Made by a program: the position numbers and the translations under genes
Source of the DNA: Reticulitermes speratus
Taxonomy: Eukaryota > Arthropoda > Insecta > Blattodea > Rhinotermitidae
DNA length: 64,000 nt
Direction: 5' to 3'
NCBI GenBank assembly: GCA_021186555.1
Contig: JAJKFL010000007.1
Span: forward strand, 2,416,501-2,480,500
The notes under the pieces: generated by a model
The model's database searches: none
What the model was told of the DNA's origin: nothing
The model's input: only the letters and a program-made list of their open reading frames with translations
Shown: positions 10,534 to 22,500 of the stretch, piece after piece
Layout: the number at the start of each line of letters is the position of its first letter
Numbering within the stretch: the first letter of the stretch is position 1

Positions 10534-11012
10534 TTGAGGCGCGTTCACGTAACCATTGTTGCCGTGGAAAAGCAGTATTACATATTGTGTGTGTGTGTCT
10601 GTAGCCTTAGTTATCAAGCAGCAAAGCGCATGCGCCGTATTATATTGTCATCTGTGGCCTGTCTGGCTGTACCATATTTTTCCACATTATCTCATAAACG
10701 GCACGATTTTCGAAAGAAGTTATTGAACATAAAATGTGTGTTTGATTTTGTCTACAGCTTTTGTTTGAAACATTTCTCATTATAATATTTCAGCGAGTTA
10801 CTAAAACATGTACACAGGTCTTCGTGTAAAGTACCGTTATTGTTGTCAGATTGTAATTAATCTTGAATTTCCACATCAGCGTTTTGGAAAATGCTGAAAC
10901 ATCAAATTTCATATAAATCTGCCCACTCAGAGCCGAACTGTTCATGTAGACGACGGACGGACAGACATAACGAAGCACATAGTTGCTTTTGGCAATTCAG
11001 CGAATGCGCCTA
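10534..11012 (+). mobile_element. about 480-bp miniature inverted-repeat element, family M, copy 1
   Basis: It begins with TTGAGGCGCGTTCACG and ends with CGAATGCGCCTAA, short imperfect inverted ends. Three relatives lie at 14868-15367 (minus), 28447-28932 (plus) and 33983-34256 (plus, truncated), sharing the internal ctgtggcctgtctggctgta or gaacataaaatgtgtgttt segments. No ORF is conserved among copies. The 33-bp array starts right at its right end. Confidence 0.75.
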
Positions 11013-11695
11013 AGAACGTACTGTCTCAAGCACGTGACACATATCCGAACGTACTGTCTCAAGCACGTGACACATTCCGAACGTACCTAGGTCAACAAAT
11101 ACACACGTGACACATATCCGAACGTACTGTCACAAGCACGTGACACATATCCGAACGTACTGTCACAAGCACGTGACACATATCCGAACGTACTGTCACA
11201 AGCACGTGACACATATCCGAACGTTACTGTCACAAGCACGTGACACATATCCGAACGTACTGTCTCAAGCACGTGACACATATCCGAACGTACTGTCACA
11301 AGCACGTGACACATATCCGAACGTACTGTCACAAGCACGTGACACATATCCGAATACGTACTGTCACAAGCACGTGACACATATCCGAACGTACTGTCAC
11401 AAGCACGTGACACATATCCGAAACGGTACTGTCACAAGCACGTGACACATATCCGAACTGGTACTTGTACTCAAGCACGTGACACATATCCGAACGTACT
11501 GTCACAAGCACGTGACACATATCCGAACGTACTGTCTCAAGCACGTGACACATATCCGAACGTACTGTCACAAGCACGTGACACATATCCGAACGTACTG
11601 TCACAAGCACGTGACACACATATCCGAACGTACTGTCACAAGCACGTGACACATATCCGAACGTACTGTCACAAGCACGTGACACATATCCGAAC
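11013..11695. repeat. 33-bp minisatellite, about 20 copies, CACGTG in every unit
   Basis: Units contain gaacgtactgtcacaagcac then gtgacacatatcc. Each has the palindrome CACGTG, an E-box. A few units have 1-4 bp insertions. The frames of about 100 codons on both strands follow from the unit length (11 codons) and are not genes. Confidence 0.95.
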
Positions 11696-13022
11696 CTCCC
11701 TTCTGGAATTTGTCATAGGTAGATAATTTTACTCGAAAGTCGGCCGTTACATTTTTATCGATTCGTTATCTCGATATTCAAAACAACAAACGTACTAGTT
11801 AACACGAATAAATGCAAACTTGGGATTTATTTCTGAGACAAATTACCCCTTGCATGTCTCTCCGAAACCACACGTCCTCAAAACAACATGACAAGAGATT
11901 TACAGAACACTATTTTAAAAAATACCAGCGCGTCACGTAAAAATTCCATAGGAAAACAAATTTATCCAAGGATTATTACACATTATCTTGTTTAAAACGC
12001 TTTTATATACCGTGAATATTGTGCTGTCTTAATTCGAAACGAAAATGTCTATTTTAAACGCGGTTGTAAGCCAAGATAATTTATCTTTGCATATACGGTG
12101 AAAAATAGTTTGAGGGTGGTGGATTGTAAGTCTGGCGCCCCGACGTCCGGCGTCCTTTAGGCGGCTGCCATACTTAGGCGCCCAAACGTCACGTACTGTG
12201 ATAGCTAACGCCTCCGTTTCCTTACACATTAAGGAAAGTACAGAGAAAATATCCAAATACTCAACCAGTTCCAACACACACACCTCCAGACATTAAACAC
12301 GCTGCTATTACAACACTCAGCTAGCACAATAAACCACAAGATTTGATTTCCCCTTCCTCCACTACAGTGACGTTCCTGTGACTGCGGACACGGGCTGAAA
12401 AACCGGACGCAGCTCCCCGTCAACTCATACTGACTCATCACATGTCAAGTTCATTCACAGCTACGCTGCCAAAACAAAATCCACTTTATTTCTGCTTATA
12501 TAATGTTCGTAGATCCTTTGGTGCAAGCCATACTTCATACATTACGTCTTGTTGCGGCGACATCCAGTAAATATTGCTAAAGGCTGTAGTGGGAAGACAC
12601 TGTCAATAAAGATATAATTAGAAACTTCGCAAATTCAATTATCCACATCGAAACATTATTCCACGAACTGTCTGGCGCAGTGTTGAACGGTGTTAACATT
12701 CATAATGTTTTCAGGTTTAACGGACTGAAGTTTATACTGAAGATAAATTCAGGCGTGTGCAGATAAAAGAAGTTCGCTCGTCAAATTCAAATAAAATGGC
12801 AGCCATAAAATGCAGAACATTGCTCGCTAGTTAATGACAGACAACGTGAGAACACAAAATGTATCTGCAAGTCATTCATGCGTGCAGGAAATAAAAACTG
12901 TATCATAGTCGATTTTCTCACTTTTTCTATTAAAATCAGCTATATTTATTAATAATTCATCGAAGTAATTTATTTGTCAAGGCAAACACTGATTCACGAT
13001 TCGTCTTCAAAGCAACACTTTA
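11696..13022. other. no gene recognised
   Basis: About 1.3 kb of AT-rich, apparently single-copy sequence. Minus-strand frames at 12029-12441 have no recognisable domain and no clear splice context. Confidence 0.5.
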
Positions 13023-13385
13023 CATAACTCCATGCAGCACAGTCCTTCCTGAGAAGCTAACAGGTCCTCAGCTAGTCAAGAAATTCCCCATATTTTATGG
13101 AACTGACGGTTCATTACCGCACTCACAAGAGCCCGCCACCTGTCCCTGTTCTAAGCCAGATCAATCCAGTCCATCCTCCCAACCCACGTCTTGAAGATAC
13201 ATGTTAATATTATCCTCCCATCTACGTCCAGGTCTTCCAAGTGACTTCTTTCCCTCAGGTCTTCCCACCAAAACCTGTATGCACCTCTTTTGTCTCCCAT
13301 ACGTACCACATTCCCTGCCCATCTCATTCTTCTTGATTTGATCACCCGAATAATACTTGGTGGGAGTAAGATCCTGGATTTGCAT
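13023..13385 (-). mobile_element. RTE-type non-LTR retrotransposon, 3' end fragment
   Basis: On the minus strand it reads IKSRRMRWAGNVVRMG, then a GRPEGKKSLGRPGRRWEDNI-type segment split over two frames, then DWIDLA. These are typical C-terminal residues of RTE/BovB-like ORF2 in insects. The 3' UTR piece (GGGGAATTTCTTGACTAGCT type) at 13023-13100 is shared with the copies at 15655, 24451, 49633, 53872 and 59380. It is 5'-truncated and frameshifted. Confidence 0.8.
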
Positions 13386-13417
13386 AATCTTCGATAATTT
13401 CCTTGTAGGCCAAATTT

Positions 13418-13688
13418 TCTTTTCTGTGGCGCAACAGCCGAACTCAGGCCTAGGCCGCCTCATTGTTGAGGTTTCTAGATCACACACAATTAGACACACA
13501 CACACACACACAACCGAAAGGATTCCCCTGAACGAGTGATCAGCTCGTCGCAGAGGCTGCTACCTACACAACACACAACAAACACAAGAGACAAACATCC
13601 ATGCCTCAGCGGTATTCGAACCCGCGATCCCAGGAATCAAACGGCTTCAGACCTACGCCTTAGACCGCACAGTCACCGGGATCGGCCA
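13418..13688 (-). mobile_element. tRNA-derived SINE (family B)
   Basis: The minus-strand head carries a B box (GGGTTCGAATACC) and a tRNA-Leu-like start. The body ends in a GGCGCAACAG-type stretch near the A-rich tail. An internal (AC)n microsatellite is at 13494-13513. It matches the copies at 16315, 18908 and 30338. Confidence 0.8.
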
Positions 13689-14184
13689 GAATGATATATG
13701 ATCAATTTCATCAAAAACCAATAATTAGTTTCGCAGTTGAAGATTCGGAAATGCACACTGACAGATGTATAGGTCTGTGTACGTTCGGACGGACTGTCCA
13801 ACGCACGCACTGCGGTACAGCCTAATCAAAATTGTGCTTTCTAAATACCGCAAATAAAGAACAGTTTCTGAAACACGTTCGCAGCAAAGTCCAACTCAGA
13901 TATGAAAATAAGAAGACCGAAAATACAGCGCTTTGAAATAGGCAAAATAAATTACATCAAGGTAACAAAAGCAATAATCATTTTAGGCATTACTGTGAAG
14001 AATGCCTCGTATTAGTAATAATAAACGTTCGGATACACAAGAACAAATGGAATTTTATAGAACATTTTTGGTTTCCAGGGCAGTGCAAGCTGTTATTGTG
14101 GTCTTTTATATTATGACGCCGTGTAAACTGCTATGCTTCCGTCACTTCTGCATTGACTTTAAAAAAAAAAGCTTATTTCCCCGA
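13689..14184. other. no gene recognised
   Basis: AT-rich sequence with no identifiable frame. A short stretch near 14110 (tatgacgccgtgtaaactgc) also occurs near 16690-16725, so part is dispersed repeat. Confidence 0.45.
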
Positions 14185-14244
14185 AATACGGGGCACCGTC
14201 ACGCACACGGCCACAATACGGGGCACCGTCACGCACACGGCCAC
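14185..14244. repeat. 30-bp direct repeat, 2 copies
   Basis: Two perfect copies of aatacggggcaccgtcacgc followed by acacggccac, then the start of a third. Confidence 0.9.
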
Positions 14245-14427
14245 AACACGGCAATATTCACGGCACACTGCAACCGCAGCTGCGTCGGCAATGCGTAGAT
14301 ATCAGACTTAACACGTGTACAGTTACGGATGCACTCAGTATTCCTTCCCACGTGTGACAACATGAATGTCCATACAGGAACAGCATCACATCACATCACG
14401 GTGTTCTTAGTCACTGTCACACATATT

Positions 14428-14846
14428 GTATCTAATGTATCTACATAATGTATCTAATGTATCTACGTAATGTATCTATAGTATCTACATAATGTATCTA
14501 ATGTATCTACATAATGTATCTAAAGTATCTACATAATGTATCTAATGTATCTACATAATGCATCTAATGTATCTACGTAATGTATCTAATGTATCTACAT
14601 AATGTATCTAAAGTATCTACATAATGTATCTAATGTATCTACATAATGTATCTAAAGTATCTACATAATGTATCTAATGTATCTACATAATGTATCTAAT
14701 GTATCTACATAATGTATCTAATGTATCTACATAATGTATCTAAAGTATCTACATAATGTATCTAATGTATCTACATAATGTATCTAATGTATCTACGTAA
14801 TGTATCTAATGTATCTACATAATGTATCTAATGTATCTACGTAATT
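14428..14846. repeat. 22-bp minisatellite, about 19 copies
   Basis: Units are aatgtatctaatgtatctac plus at, with variants acgt and aaag. Each unit is itself an imperfect doublet of atgtatcta. Family M copy 2 begins 22 bp after the array ends. Confidence 0.93.
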
Positions 14847-14867
14847 TCAGCAGAGATACATCATTTA

Positions 14868-15367
14868 TACGCGCCTTCGCAAAATTGCGAACAGCACTAT
14901 TCAGCTTCGTCATGTCTGTCTGTCTGTCTGTCCGTCCATCGCTATTACACAATCCGGCTCCACTGGATGGTATTTTTCAAACAAATGTTTGATACTTGAG
15001 GATTTTTCGAAAATCTTTCGAGAAAATTCAAATTTCATAAAAATCTGACAAGAATAACGGTACTTTACGTGAACACGTATGTACATTTATGACAATATCT
15101 CGTTGAATTCTTCTTAGAATGAGAAATGTTTCAAACAAAAGTTGTAGAGAAAGTCAAAACACACATTTTATGTTCAATAACTTTTTCCCCGAAAATCGTG
15201 CCGTTTGTGAGATAATGTGGAAAAATATGGTACAGCCACACAGGCCACAGATGACTATAATACGACGCATGCGCTTTGCATGCTCGATAACTAAGGCTAC
15301 AGACACACACTCAGAATATGTAATACTGATTTCCCACGGCGACAATGGTTACGCGAACGCGCCTCAA
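14868..15367 (-). mobile_element. miniature inverted-repeat element, family M, copy 2
   Basis: Reverse orientation relative to copy 1: it ends with CGCGAACGCGCCTCAA on the plus strand and starts near 14868 with ACGCGCCTTCGC. The 120-codon plus-strand frame within it is not conserved in the other copies. Confidence 0.75.
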
Positions 15368-15511
15368 TCTTACGTTGTACGTATACTGCCCGTCTTGTCT
15401 GATACAGGGAAGTCCTCCGAATTTGAAGGTGTCACAGCTGTGGCTATGGAAATTGCCGTCTTCTTGGGTGTGCCGCCGTAAAGTCTTGTAAAACAATTTA
15501 CTGATGTTTCT

Positions 15512-15562
15512 GTACCCTGAAGATGAACGCAGTAAGATTCTCCGAAACGCCGCAAATTTTTG
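15512..15562 (+). other. hammerhead-like motif, degenerate
   Basis: CTGAAGA is followed 20 bases later by GAAAC (ccctgaagatgaacgc to ctccgaaacgc). It has the core boxes, but stem II is weak and the ACAUGU element is missing. Listed as a decayed relative of the motif at 6155. Confidence 0.25.
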
Positions 15563-15654
15563 TACCAGACTACCGGAATCACATTTTAGAAAACTGACAT
15601 CTTCTTCGGAAGGACTTCCGTTGAATATTAAAACGGAGTGATTATTTCTAACTA

Positions 15655-15790
15655 ACTAACTAACTCCATGGAGCACAGTCCTTCCTCAGAAGCTAACAGG
15701 TCGTCAGCTAGTCAAGAAATTCCCCGCGTTTTATGGAACCTGAAGGTTCATTACCGCACTCACAATAGCCCGCCACCTGTCCCTATCATG
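15655..15790 (-). mobile_element. RTE 3' UTR fragment
   Basis: It matches the 3' ends of the other RTE copies and finishes on the minus strand in a (GTTA)n tail (plus strand ctaactaactaact at 15650-15665). A microsatellite tail is usual for RTE elements. Confidence 0.75.
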
Positions 15791-16314
15791 ATTATTTCAG
15801 CATAAGAAATAAATAGTACAACCTATCGGTCAAGAGCCTGGCAGACTGCATGACCCTTGCAGATAGGACCGGTAGGTTGTCCCGAAACGACAGTAACTCT
15901 CAATGTACGCTGCGTTAACATTCCAGAAGAGCGAAGATCCCATTTTTACCACGGCAGAAGCCTCAAATCGCCCATTTTGTCACGTTACACGTAAGCCTAC
16001 ATCATAAACTGTTCTGCACTTCGTAACCAAATCTGCTGCGGACTGAATTTCATCTACGTAGTTAGACGGTGCTGCAGAAGTGGGTAGGCGACAGACGCTG
16101 GCATTAGCGGCCGATGCTACGATATGTTTGCCTTCCAGGAAGCAAAATCCCTCTTATCACACGTCCCACACTGCACGTAAGGACAGTCAACAACGGCGCA
16201 TCCCGACGTCAGCACGTACTGCTTCTCACAGCCAATCTCATTTACAGTATGACCTGCATAATTACAACGTACCACAATCTCACCAACATTACGCGCAGTA
16301 TTATGTCAACATGC
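15791..16314. other. no gene recognised
   Basis: No recognisable frame, RNA gene or repeat apart from the overlap of a spurious frame with the following SINE. Confidence 0.5.
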
Positions 16315-16570
16315 CGATCCCGGTGGCCGCGCGGTCTAAGGCGTGGGTCTGCGGCCACTCGCTGGGATTGCGGGTTCGAATCCCGCCGTGTGCATGGATG
16401 TCTGTCTCTAGGTTGTTTGTGTGTTGTCAGGTAGATGTCTCTGCGACGGGCCGATCCCTCGTCCAGAGGAGTCGTACCGAGTGTGGTGTGTCTGAGTGTG
16501 ATCGTGAAGCCTCGATAATGAGGAGGCCGTGGCACACTACGGGCTGTTGCGCCATTGGAAAAAAAAAACA
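16315..16570 (+). mobile_element. tRNA-derived SINE (family B), complete-looking copy
   Basis: The head GGTGGCCGCGCGGTCTAAGG contains the A box, and the B box GGTTCGAATCC is at 16371-16381, the spacing of a type II tRNA such as tRNA-Leu. The body contains tcgataatgaggaggccgtg and the copy ends in a short poly(A) at 16559-16569. It is the best-preserved family B copy here. Confidence 0.85.
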
Positions 16571-16792
16571 GCATAATTCCGTCAGATGACGACATATATC
16601 TGTAAACACTTACCGACTTTGAGGAAGAGCTCGGTGCCTCTGTCTTCTAGACCGTGAACATGGAGGCAGCAGGCGCCCCCGAAACGTCGGTAACTATTTA
16701 ATCGACACGGCGTCATAAACCATAGGGCTCGAATCTTCGACACCATCTTGAGATCCTCAAGCAATTACACAATCGAGTTGGAAATAACTCGG

Positions 16793-16975
16793 CATGCGGC
16801 ACGCAAGGAAGGCGGTACGGGGATGTGGAAGTATAGCTCCTCTCATTCTTAACCTCTGAACCAGATGGAGGTAAGTGGTTAGCTTCACGTCCCGGGTCGA
16901 TGTACCACAGGGAAAGGGCCACCAGTGCCTACTGAACAGGAGGCTGGGTGGACCACAGAATAACCTTGACGTGTT
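16793..16975 (-). mobile_element. SINE family A fragment
   Basis: The minus-strand body (caggaggctgggtggaccac on the plus strand at about 16935) matches family A. It lacks the tRNA head. It directly precedes the 27-bp array. Confidence 0.6.
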
Positions 16976-16993
16976 GAAGAAGAGCAAAGTCAC

Positions 16994-17590
16994 GTGTCTC
17001 TGGAGGCAGTCGAACTAAGATTGTCTCTGGAGGCAGTCGAACTAAGATTGTCTCTGGAGGCAGTCGAACTAAGACTGTCTCTGGAGGCAGTCGAACTAAG
17101 ACTGTCTTTGGAGGCAGTCGAACTAAGACTGTCTCTGGAGGCAGTCGAACTAAGACTGTCTCTGGAGGCAGTCGAACTAAGACTGTCTCTGGAGGCAGTC
17201 GAACTAAGATTGTCTCTGGAGGCAGTCGAACTAAGACTGTCTTTGGAGGCAGTCGAACTAAGACTGTCTCTGGAGGCAGTCGAACTAAGACTGTCTCTGG
17301 AGGCAGTCGAACTAAGACTGTCTCTGGAGGCAGTCGAACTAAGATTGTCTCTGGAGGCAGTCGAACTAAGACTGTCTCTGGAGGCAGTCGAACTAAGATT
17401 GTCTCTGGGGCAGTCGAACTAAGATTGTCTCTGGAGGCAGTCGAACTAAGATTGTCTCTGGAGGCAGTCGAACTAAGATTGTCTCTGGAGGCAGTCGAAC
17501 TAAGATTGTCTCTGGAGGCAGTCGAACTAACATTGTCTCTGGAGGCAGTCGAACTAAGATTGTCTCTGGAGGCAGTCGAACTAAGATTCT
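16994..17590. repeat. 27-bp minisatellite, about 22 copies
   Basis: Units are gtctctggaggcagtcgaac plus taagatt. The main variants are gact/gatt and ctctgg/tttgg, and one unit is missing a base near 17405. All three plus frames stay open because 27 is a multiple of three. The 9-residue peptide repeats are an arithmetic consequence. Confidence 0.95.
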
Positions 17591-17894
17591 TCAGCTTCCC
17601 AGCCCATAGCCCAGTAAATCTACAGACTGAGCCACCCCAGCTGCTATAAGAAATGCATACAAAGTTTTGATCGGAAAACTTTGAAGGGGTGGAACCATTC
17701 AGGAGAGAGGCGCATGTAGTATGGAAAGTTCTAAAACTGAACTTAGAGCAACACGGTGTGAATACATACATTGGAATGAACCGTCTTGAAGCAGGGTTGT
17801 CATGGGCCTTTGTGACGTGGTGTCGTAACTTCGGGTTCCACATAAGACGGGGCATTTTTCCATTAGCTGGGCGACTACTGGCTTCCTAAGAGGG

Positions 17895-18519
17895 ATTCTA
17901 GTGCCAACATCACACTACATCACATCACAAGCGGCACGACAAAGCAATGTTGGTACAAAAACACATTCTAGTGCCAACATCACACTACATCACATCACAA
18001 GCGGCACGACACAGCAATGTTGGTACAAAAACACATTCTAGTGCCAACATCACACTACATCACATCACAAGCGGCACGACAGAGCAATGTTGGTACAAAA
18101 ACACATTCTAGTGCCAACATCACACTACATCACATCACTAGCGGCACGACACAGCAATGTTGGTACAAAAACACATTCTAGTGCCAACATCACACTACAT
18201 CACATCACAAGCGGCACGACACAGCAATGTTGGTACAAAAATACATTCTAGTGCCAACATCACACCACATCACAAGCGGCACGACACAGCAATGTTGGTA
18301 CAAAAACACATTCTAGTGCCAACATCACACTACATCACATCACTAGCGGCACGACACAGCAATGTTGGTACAAAAACACATTCTAGTGCCAACATCACAC
18401 TACATCACATCACTAGCGGCACGACACAGCAATGTTGGTACAAAAACACATTCTAGTGCCAACATCACACTACATCACATCACTAGCGGCACGACACAGC
18501 AATGTTGGTACAAAAACAA
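17895..18519. repeat. 70-bp minisatellite, 9 copies
   Basis: Units begin attctagtgccaacatcaca and end acaaaaacac. The sixth copy has a 10-bp deletion within catcacatca. Copies differ at a few sites (caagcgg/ctagcgg). Confidence 0.95.
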
Positions 18520-18667
18520 CAAACAAGTAACCCAAAGCAACAACAAGAACTGCCAATAACGCCATCGACAACAAACACTAACAGCACTAGAACTAGGAAA
18601 ACAAAAGCCACAACACAATAACAATACTGCAAAGTAACTGAAAACCTCCTTACTCTTAGAATAAAAC

Positions 18668-18705
18668 CTGAAGATGACCTATAGAGGTCGAAACATGTCG
18701 AACAA
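18668..18705 (+). ncRNA. hammerhead-like motif
   Basis: CTGAAGA, then T, then a stem GACC-TATAGA-GGTC, then GAAAC, then ATGTC. All core boxes and a GUC triplet after the ACAUGU palindrome are present. Stem I pairing with the flanks is poor. No inverted partner was found nearby. Confidence 0.4.
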
Positions 18706-18840
18706 TATTTCACCAGCTACGAGTGATTAAATTATTACTGTTATAACTATTGTGTTTATACAAATAACTGAACAACAAACCACTGTTGAGCACACAGCCT
18801 AATACTGTCAATTAGACCCTGTACGTAAGCTGGACTATTA

Positions 18841-18905
18841 GTTGGCCGTGGCATAGCTCAGTGGTTTAGTCACCGACTTCTCACCGCGAAGGCTCAAATT
18901 TAATC
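18841..18905 (+). mobile_element. SINE family C head, truncated
   Basis: The tRNA-like start (catagctcagtggtttagtc) matches the family C copy at 29806. It is interrupted by the family B SINE that follows. Confidence 0.55.
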
Positions 18906-18907
18906 TC

Positions 18908-19158
18908 CTTTTTCCCCAGGCGCAACAGCCCCTAGTGGGCCAGTGCCTCCTCATTATCGAGGCTTCACGATCACACTCAGACACACCACACTCGGTAGGA
19001 CTCCTCTGGACGAGTGATCAGCCCGACGCACAGACCTCTATCTGACAATACACAACACAACAGACAGACATCCATGCCCCGGCGGGATTCGAACCCGCAA
19101 TCCCAGCAAGCGAACGGCCACAGACCCACGCCTTAGACCGCGCGGCCACTGGGATCGG
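18908..19158 (-). mobile_element. tRNA-derived SINE (family B)
   Basis: Minus-strand copy with B box (gggattcgaacccgc on the plus strand) and the head ending at gcggccactgggatcggc. The oligo-T at 18910 is the complement of its A-rich tail. Confidence 0.82.
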
Positions 19159-19562
19159 CAATCTCACATTAGTCTGTGGAATTTATTATGGACGAAGCAG
19201 CACTGGGGAAGGTTTTCTCCGAAGTGTTTTCCTTTCCCGCCGTCCGTTGCTATCTACCACTGCTCTGCACTGACACCTCAGTCAGCACTACAAAGGCACA
19301 GTCCCACCCCACACCTGCGGCAGTGTTTGCGGGTTATTCCGTCTTTGTCCGTCTGCATCTCCGGACACGTCTACATAATTTCCGTCCTAACTGCACTACA
19401 CAAACACGTGCATAGTAACCTAACTTTGTCTCTCTCGACAAGGCAGTGCGGCCGACGTGACGTCGCAACACACCGGTGAGAGCATCAACTTCCGCAGCGT
19501 CGAAGTTCCCATACACACTGACGCGCAATTTAAAACGGAGCGTCACAACGGATCTTAAAGAT
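19159..19562. other. no gene recognised
   Basis: GC-balanced unique-looking sequence before the large 24-bp array, with no assignable frame. Confidence 0.5.
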
Positions 19563-19569
19563 GAGATGT

Positions 19570-22500
19570 TGTGGACTGGCTGGGTACAGGGCCAGGTGAC
19601 TGGCTGGGTACAGGGACAGGAGACTGGCTGGGTACAGGGCCAGGTGCCTGGCTGGGTACAGGGCCAGGTGACTGGCTGGGTACAGGGCCAGGAGACTGGC
19701 TGGGTACAGGGCCAGGTGCCTGGCTGGGTACAGGGCCAGGTGCCTGGCTGGGTACAGGGCCAGGTGACTGGCTGGGTACAGGGCCAGGAGACTGGCTGGG
19801 TACAGGGCCAGGAGACTGGCTGGGTACAGGGACAGGTGACTGGCTGGGTACAGGGACAGGTGACTGGCTGGGTACAGGGCCAGGAGACTGGCTGGGTACA
19901 GGGCCAGGAGACTGGCTGGGTACAGGGACAGGTGACTGGCTGGGTACAGGGACAGGAGACTGGCTGGGTACAGGGCCAGGAGACTGGCTGGGTACAGGGA
20001 CAGGTGACTGGCTGGGTACAGGGACAGGTGACTGGCTGGGTACAGGGACAGGTGACTGGCTGGGTACAGGGACAGGTGACTGGCTGGGTACAGGGCCAGG
20101 TGACTGGCTGGGTACAGGGACAGGTGACTGGCTGGGTACAGGGCCAGGTGACTGGCTGGGTACAGGGCCAGGTGACTGGCTGGGTACAGGGCCAGGTGAC
20201 TGGCTGGGTACAGGGCCAGGAGACTGGCTGGGTACAGGGCCAGGTGACTGGCTGGGTACAGGGCCAGGAGACTGGCTGGGTACAGGGCCAGGTGACTGGC
20301 TGGGTACAGGGCCAGGTGCCTGGCTGGGTACAGGGCCAGGTGCCTGGCTGGGTACAGGGCCAGGTGCCTGGCTGGGTACAGGGCCAGGTGACTGGCTGGG
20401 TACAGGGCCAGGAGACTGGCTGGGTACAGGGCCAGGAGACTGGCTGGGTACAGGGCCATGTGCCTGGCTGGGTACAGGGCCAGGTGACTGGCTGGGTACA
20501 GGGCCAGGAGACTGGCTGGGTACAGGGACAGGTGACTGGCTGGGTACAGGGACAGGAGACTGGCTGGGTACAGGGCCAGGAGTACTGGCTGGGTACAGGG
20601 ACAGGTGACTGGCTGGGTACAGGGACAGGTGACTGGCTGGGTACAGGGACAGGTGACTGGCTGGGTACAGGGACAGGTGACTGGCTGGGTACAGGGACCA
20701 GGATGACTGGCTGGGTACAGGGCCAGGAGACTGGCTGGGTACAGGGCCAGGAGACTGGCTGGGTACAGGGACAGGTGACTGGCTGGGTACAGGGACAGGA
20801 GACGGCTGGGGACAGGTGACTACAGGCATGGCTGGTACAGGGCCAGGAGGGACTTGGCTGGGTACGGACAGGTGCTGGCTGGGTAAGGGCAGGTGACTGG
20901 CTGGGTACAGGGACAGGTGACTGGCTGGGTAGCAGGGACAGGTGACTGGCTGGGTACAGGGCCCGGAGACTGGCTGGGTACAGGTACAGGTGCTGGCTGG
21001 GTACAGGGACAGGTGACTGGCTGGGTACAGGGCCAGGTGACTGCTGGGTACAGGCAGGGACTGGCTGGTACAGGGCCAGGTGACTGGCTGGGTCATCATG
21101 GGACACAGGTGACCGTGCAGCTGGGTACAGGGCCAGGTGGACTGGCTGGGTACAGGGCCAGGTATGCTGGTACAGGCCAGGGCTGCTGGGTACAGGGCCA
21201 GGAGACTGGCTGGGTACAGGGCCAGGTGACTGGCTGGGTACAGGGCCAGGAGACTGGCTGGGTACAGGGCCAGGTGACTGGCTGGGTACAGGGCCAGGTG
21301 CCTGGCTGGGTACAGGGCCAGGTGACTGGCTGGGTACAGGGCCAGGTGACTGGCTGGGTACAGGGCCAGGAGACTGGCTGGGTACAGGGACAGGTGACTG
21401 GCTGGGTACAGGCAGGACTGGCTGGGTACAGGGCCAGGTGCACTGGCTGGGTACAGGGCCAGGTGACTGGCTGGGTACAGGGCCAGGAGACTGGCTGGGT
21501 ACAGGGCCAGGAGACTGGCTGGGTACAGGGCCAGGTGACTGGCTGGGTACAGGGACAGGAGACTGGCTGGGTACAGGGCCAGGTGCCTGGCTGGGTACAG
21601 GCAGGGCCAGGTGGTACAGGGCAGGCTGCTGGGTACAGGGCCAGGAACTGGCTGGGTACAGGGCCAGGTGACTGGCTGGGTACAGGGCCAGGTGACCTGG
21701 CTGGGTACAGGGCCAGGTGACTGGCTGGGTACAGGGCCAGGAGACTGGCTGGGTACAGGGCCAGGAGACTGGCTGGGTACAGGGACCAGGTGACTGGCTG
21801 GGTACAGGGACAGGTGACTGGCTGGGTACAGGGCCAGGAGACTGGCTGGGTACAGGGCCAGGTGACTGGCTGGGTACAGGGCAGGTGACTGGCTGGGTAC
21901 AGGGACAGGGACTGGCTGGGTACAGGGCCAGGAGACTGGCTGGGTACAGGGCCAGGTGACTGGCTGGGTACAGGGACAGGTGACTGGCTGGTAGTACAGG
22001 GAAGCCAGGTGACTGGCTGGGTACAGGGCAGGTGACTGGCTGGGTACAGGGCCAGGGACTGGCTGGGTACAGGGCCAGGTGACTGGCTGGGTACAGGGCC
22101 AGGTGACTGGCTGGGTACAGGGCCAGGAGACTGGCTGGGTACAGGGCCAGGTGACTGGCTGGGTACAGGGCCAGGAGACTGGCTGGGTACAGGGCCAGGT
22201 GACTGGCTGGGTACAGGCCAGGAGACTGGCTGGGTACAGGGCCAGGTGACTGGCTGGGTACAGGGCCAGGTGCCTGGCTGGGTACAGGGCCAGGTGACTG
22301 GCTGGGTACAGGGCCAGGAGACTGGCTGGGTACAGGGCCAGGAGACTGGCTGGGTACAGGGCCAGGTGCCTGGCTGGGTACAGGCCAGGTGACTGGCTGG
22401 GTACAGGGCCAGGAGACTGGCTGGGTACAGGGACAGGTGACTGGCTGGGTACAGGGACAGGTGACTGGCTGGGTACAGGGCCAGGGGACTGGCTGGGTAC

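Noticed and set aside
11087-11726. Frames of about 100 codons on both strands in the 33-bp array
   Set aside because: Unit length equals 11 codons, so no stops arise; reading frames are opposite-strand mirror images.
12029-12441. Possible small gene on the minus strand
   Set aside because: Two short overlapping frames without recognisable domain, splice sites or promoter.
15119-15481. 120-codon plus-strand frame
   Set aside because: It overlaps the family M element, and other copies of that element do not keep the frame open.
16317-16390. Functional tRNA-Leu gene
   Set aside because: The head is tRNA-Leu-like but runs into a SINE body with three other copies in the window.
16929-17855. Open frames with LVRLPPET or SLEAVELRL repeats
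   Set aside because: Produced by the 27-bp array in all frames; the non-repeat flanks have no domain.
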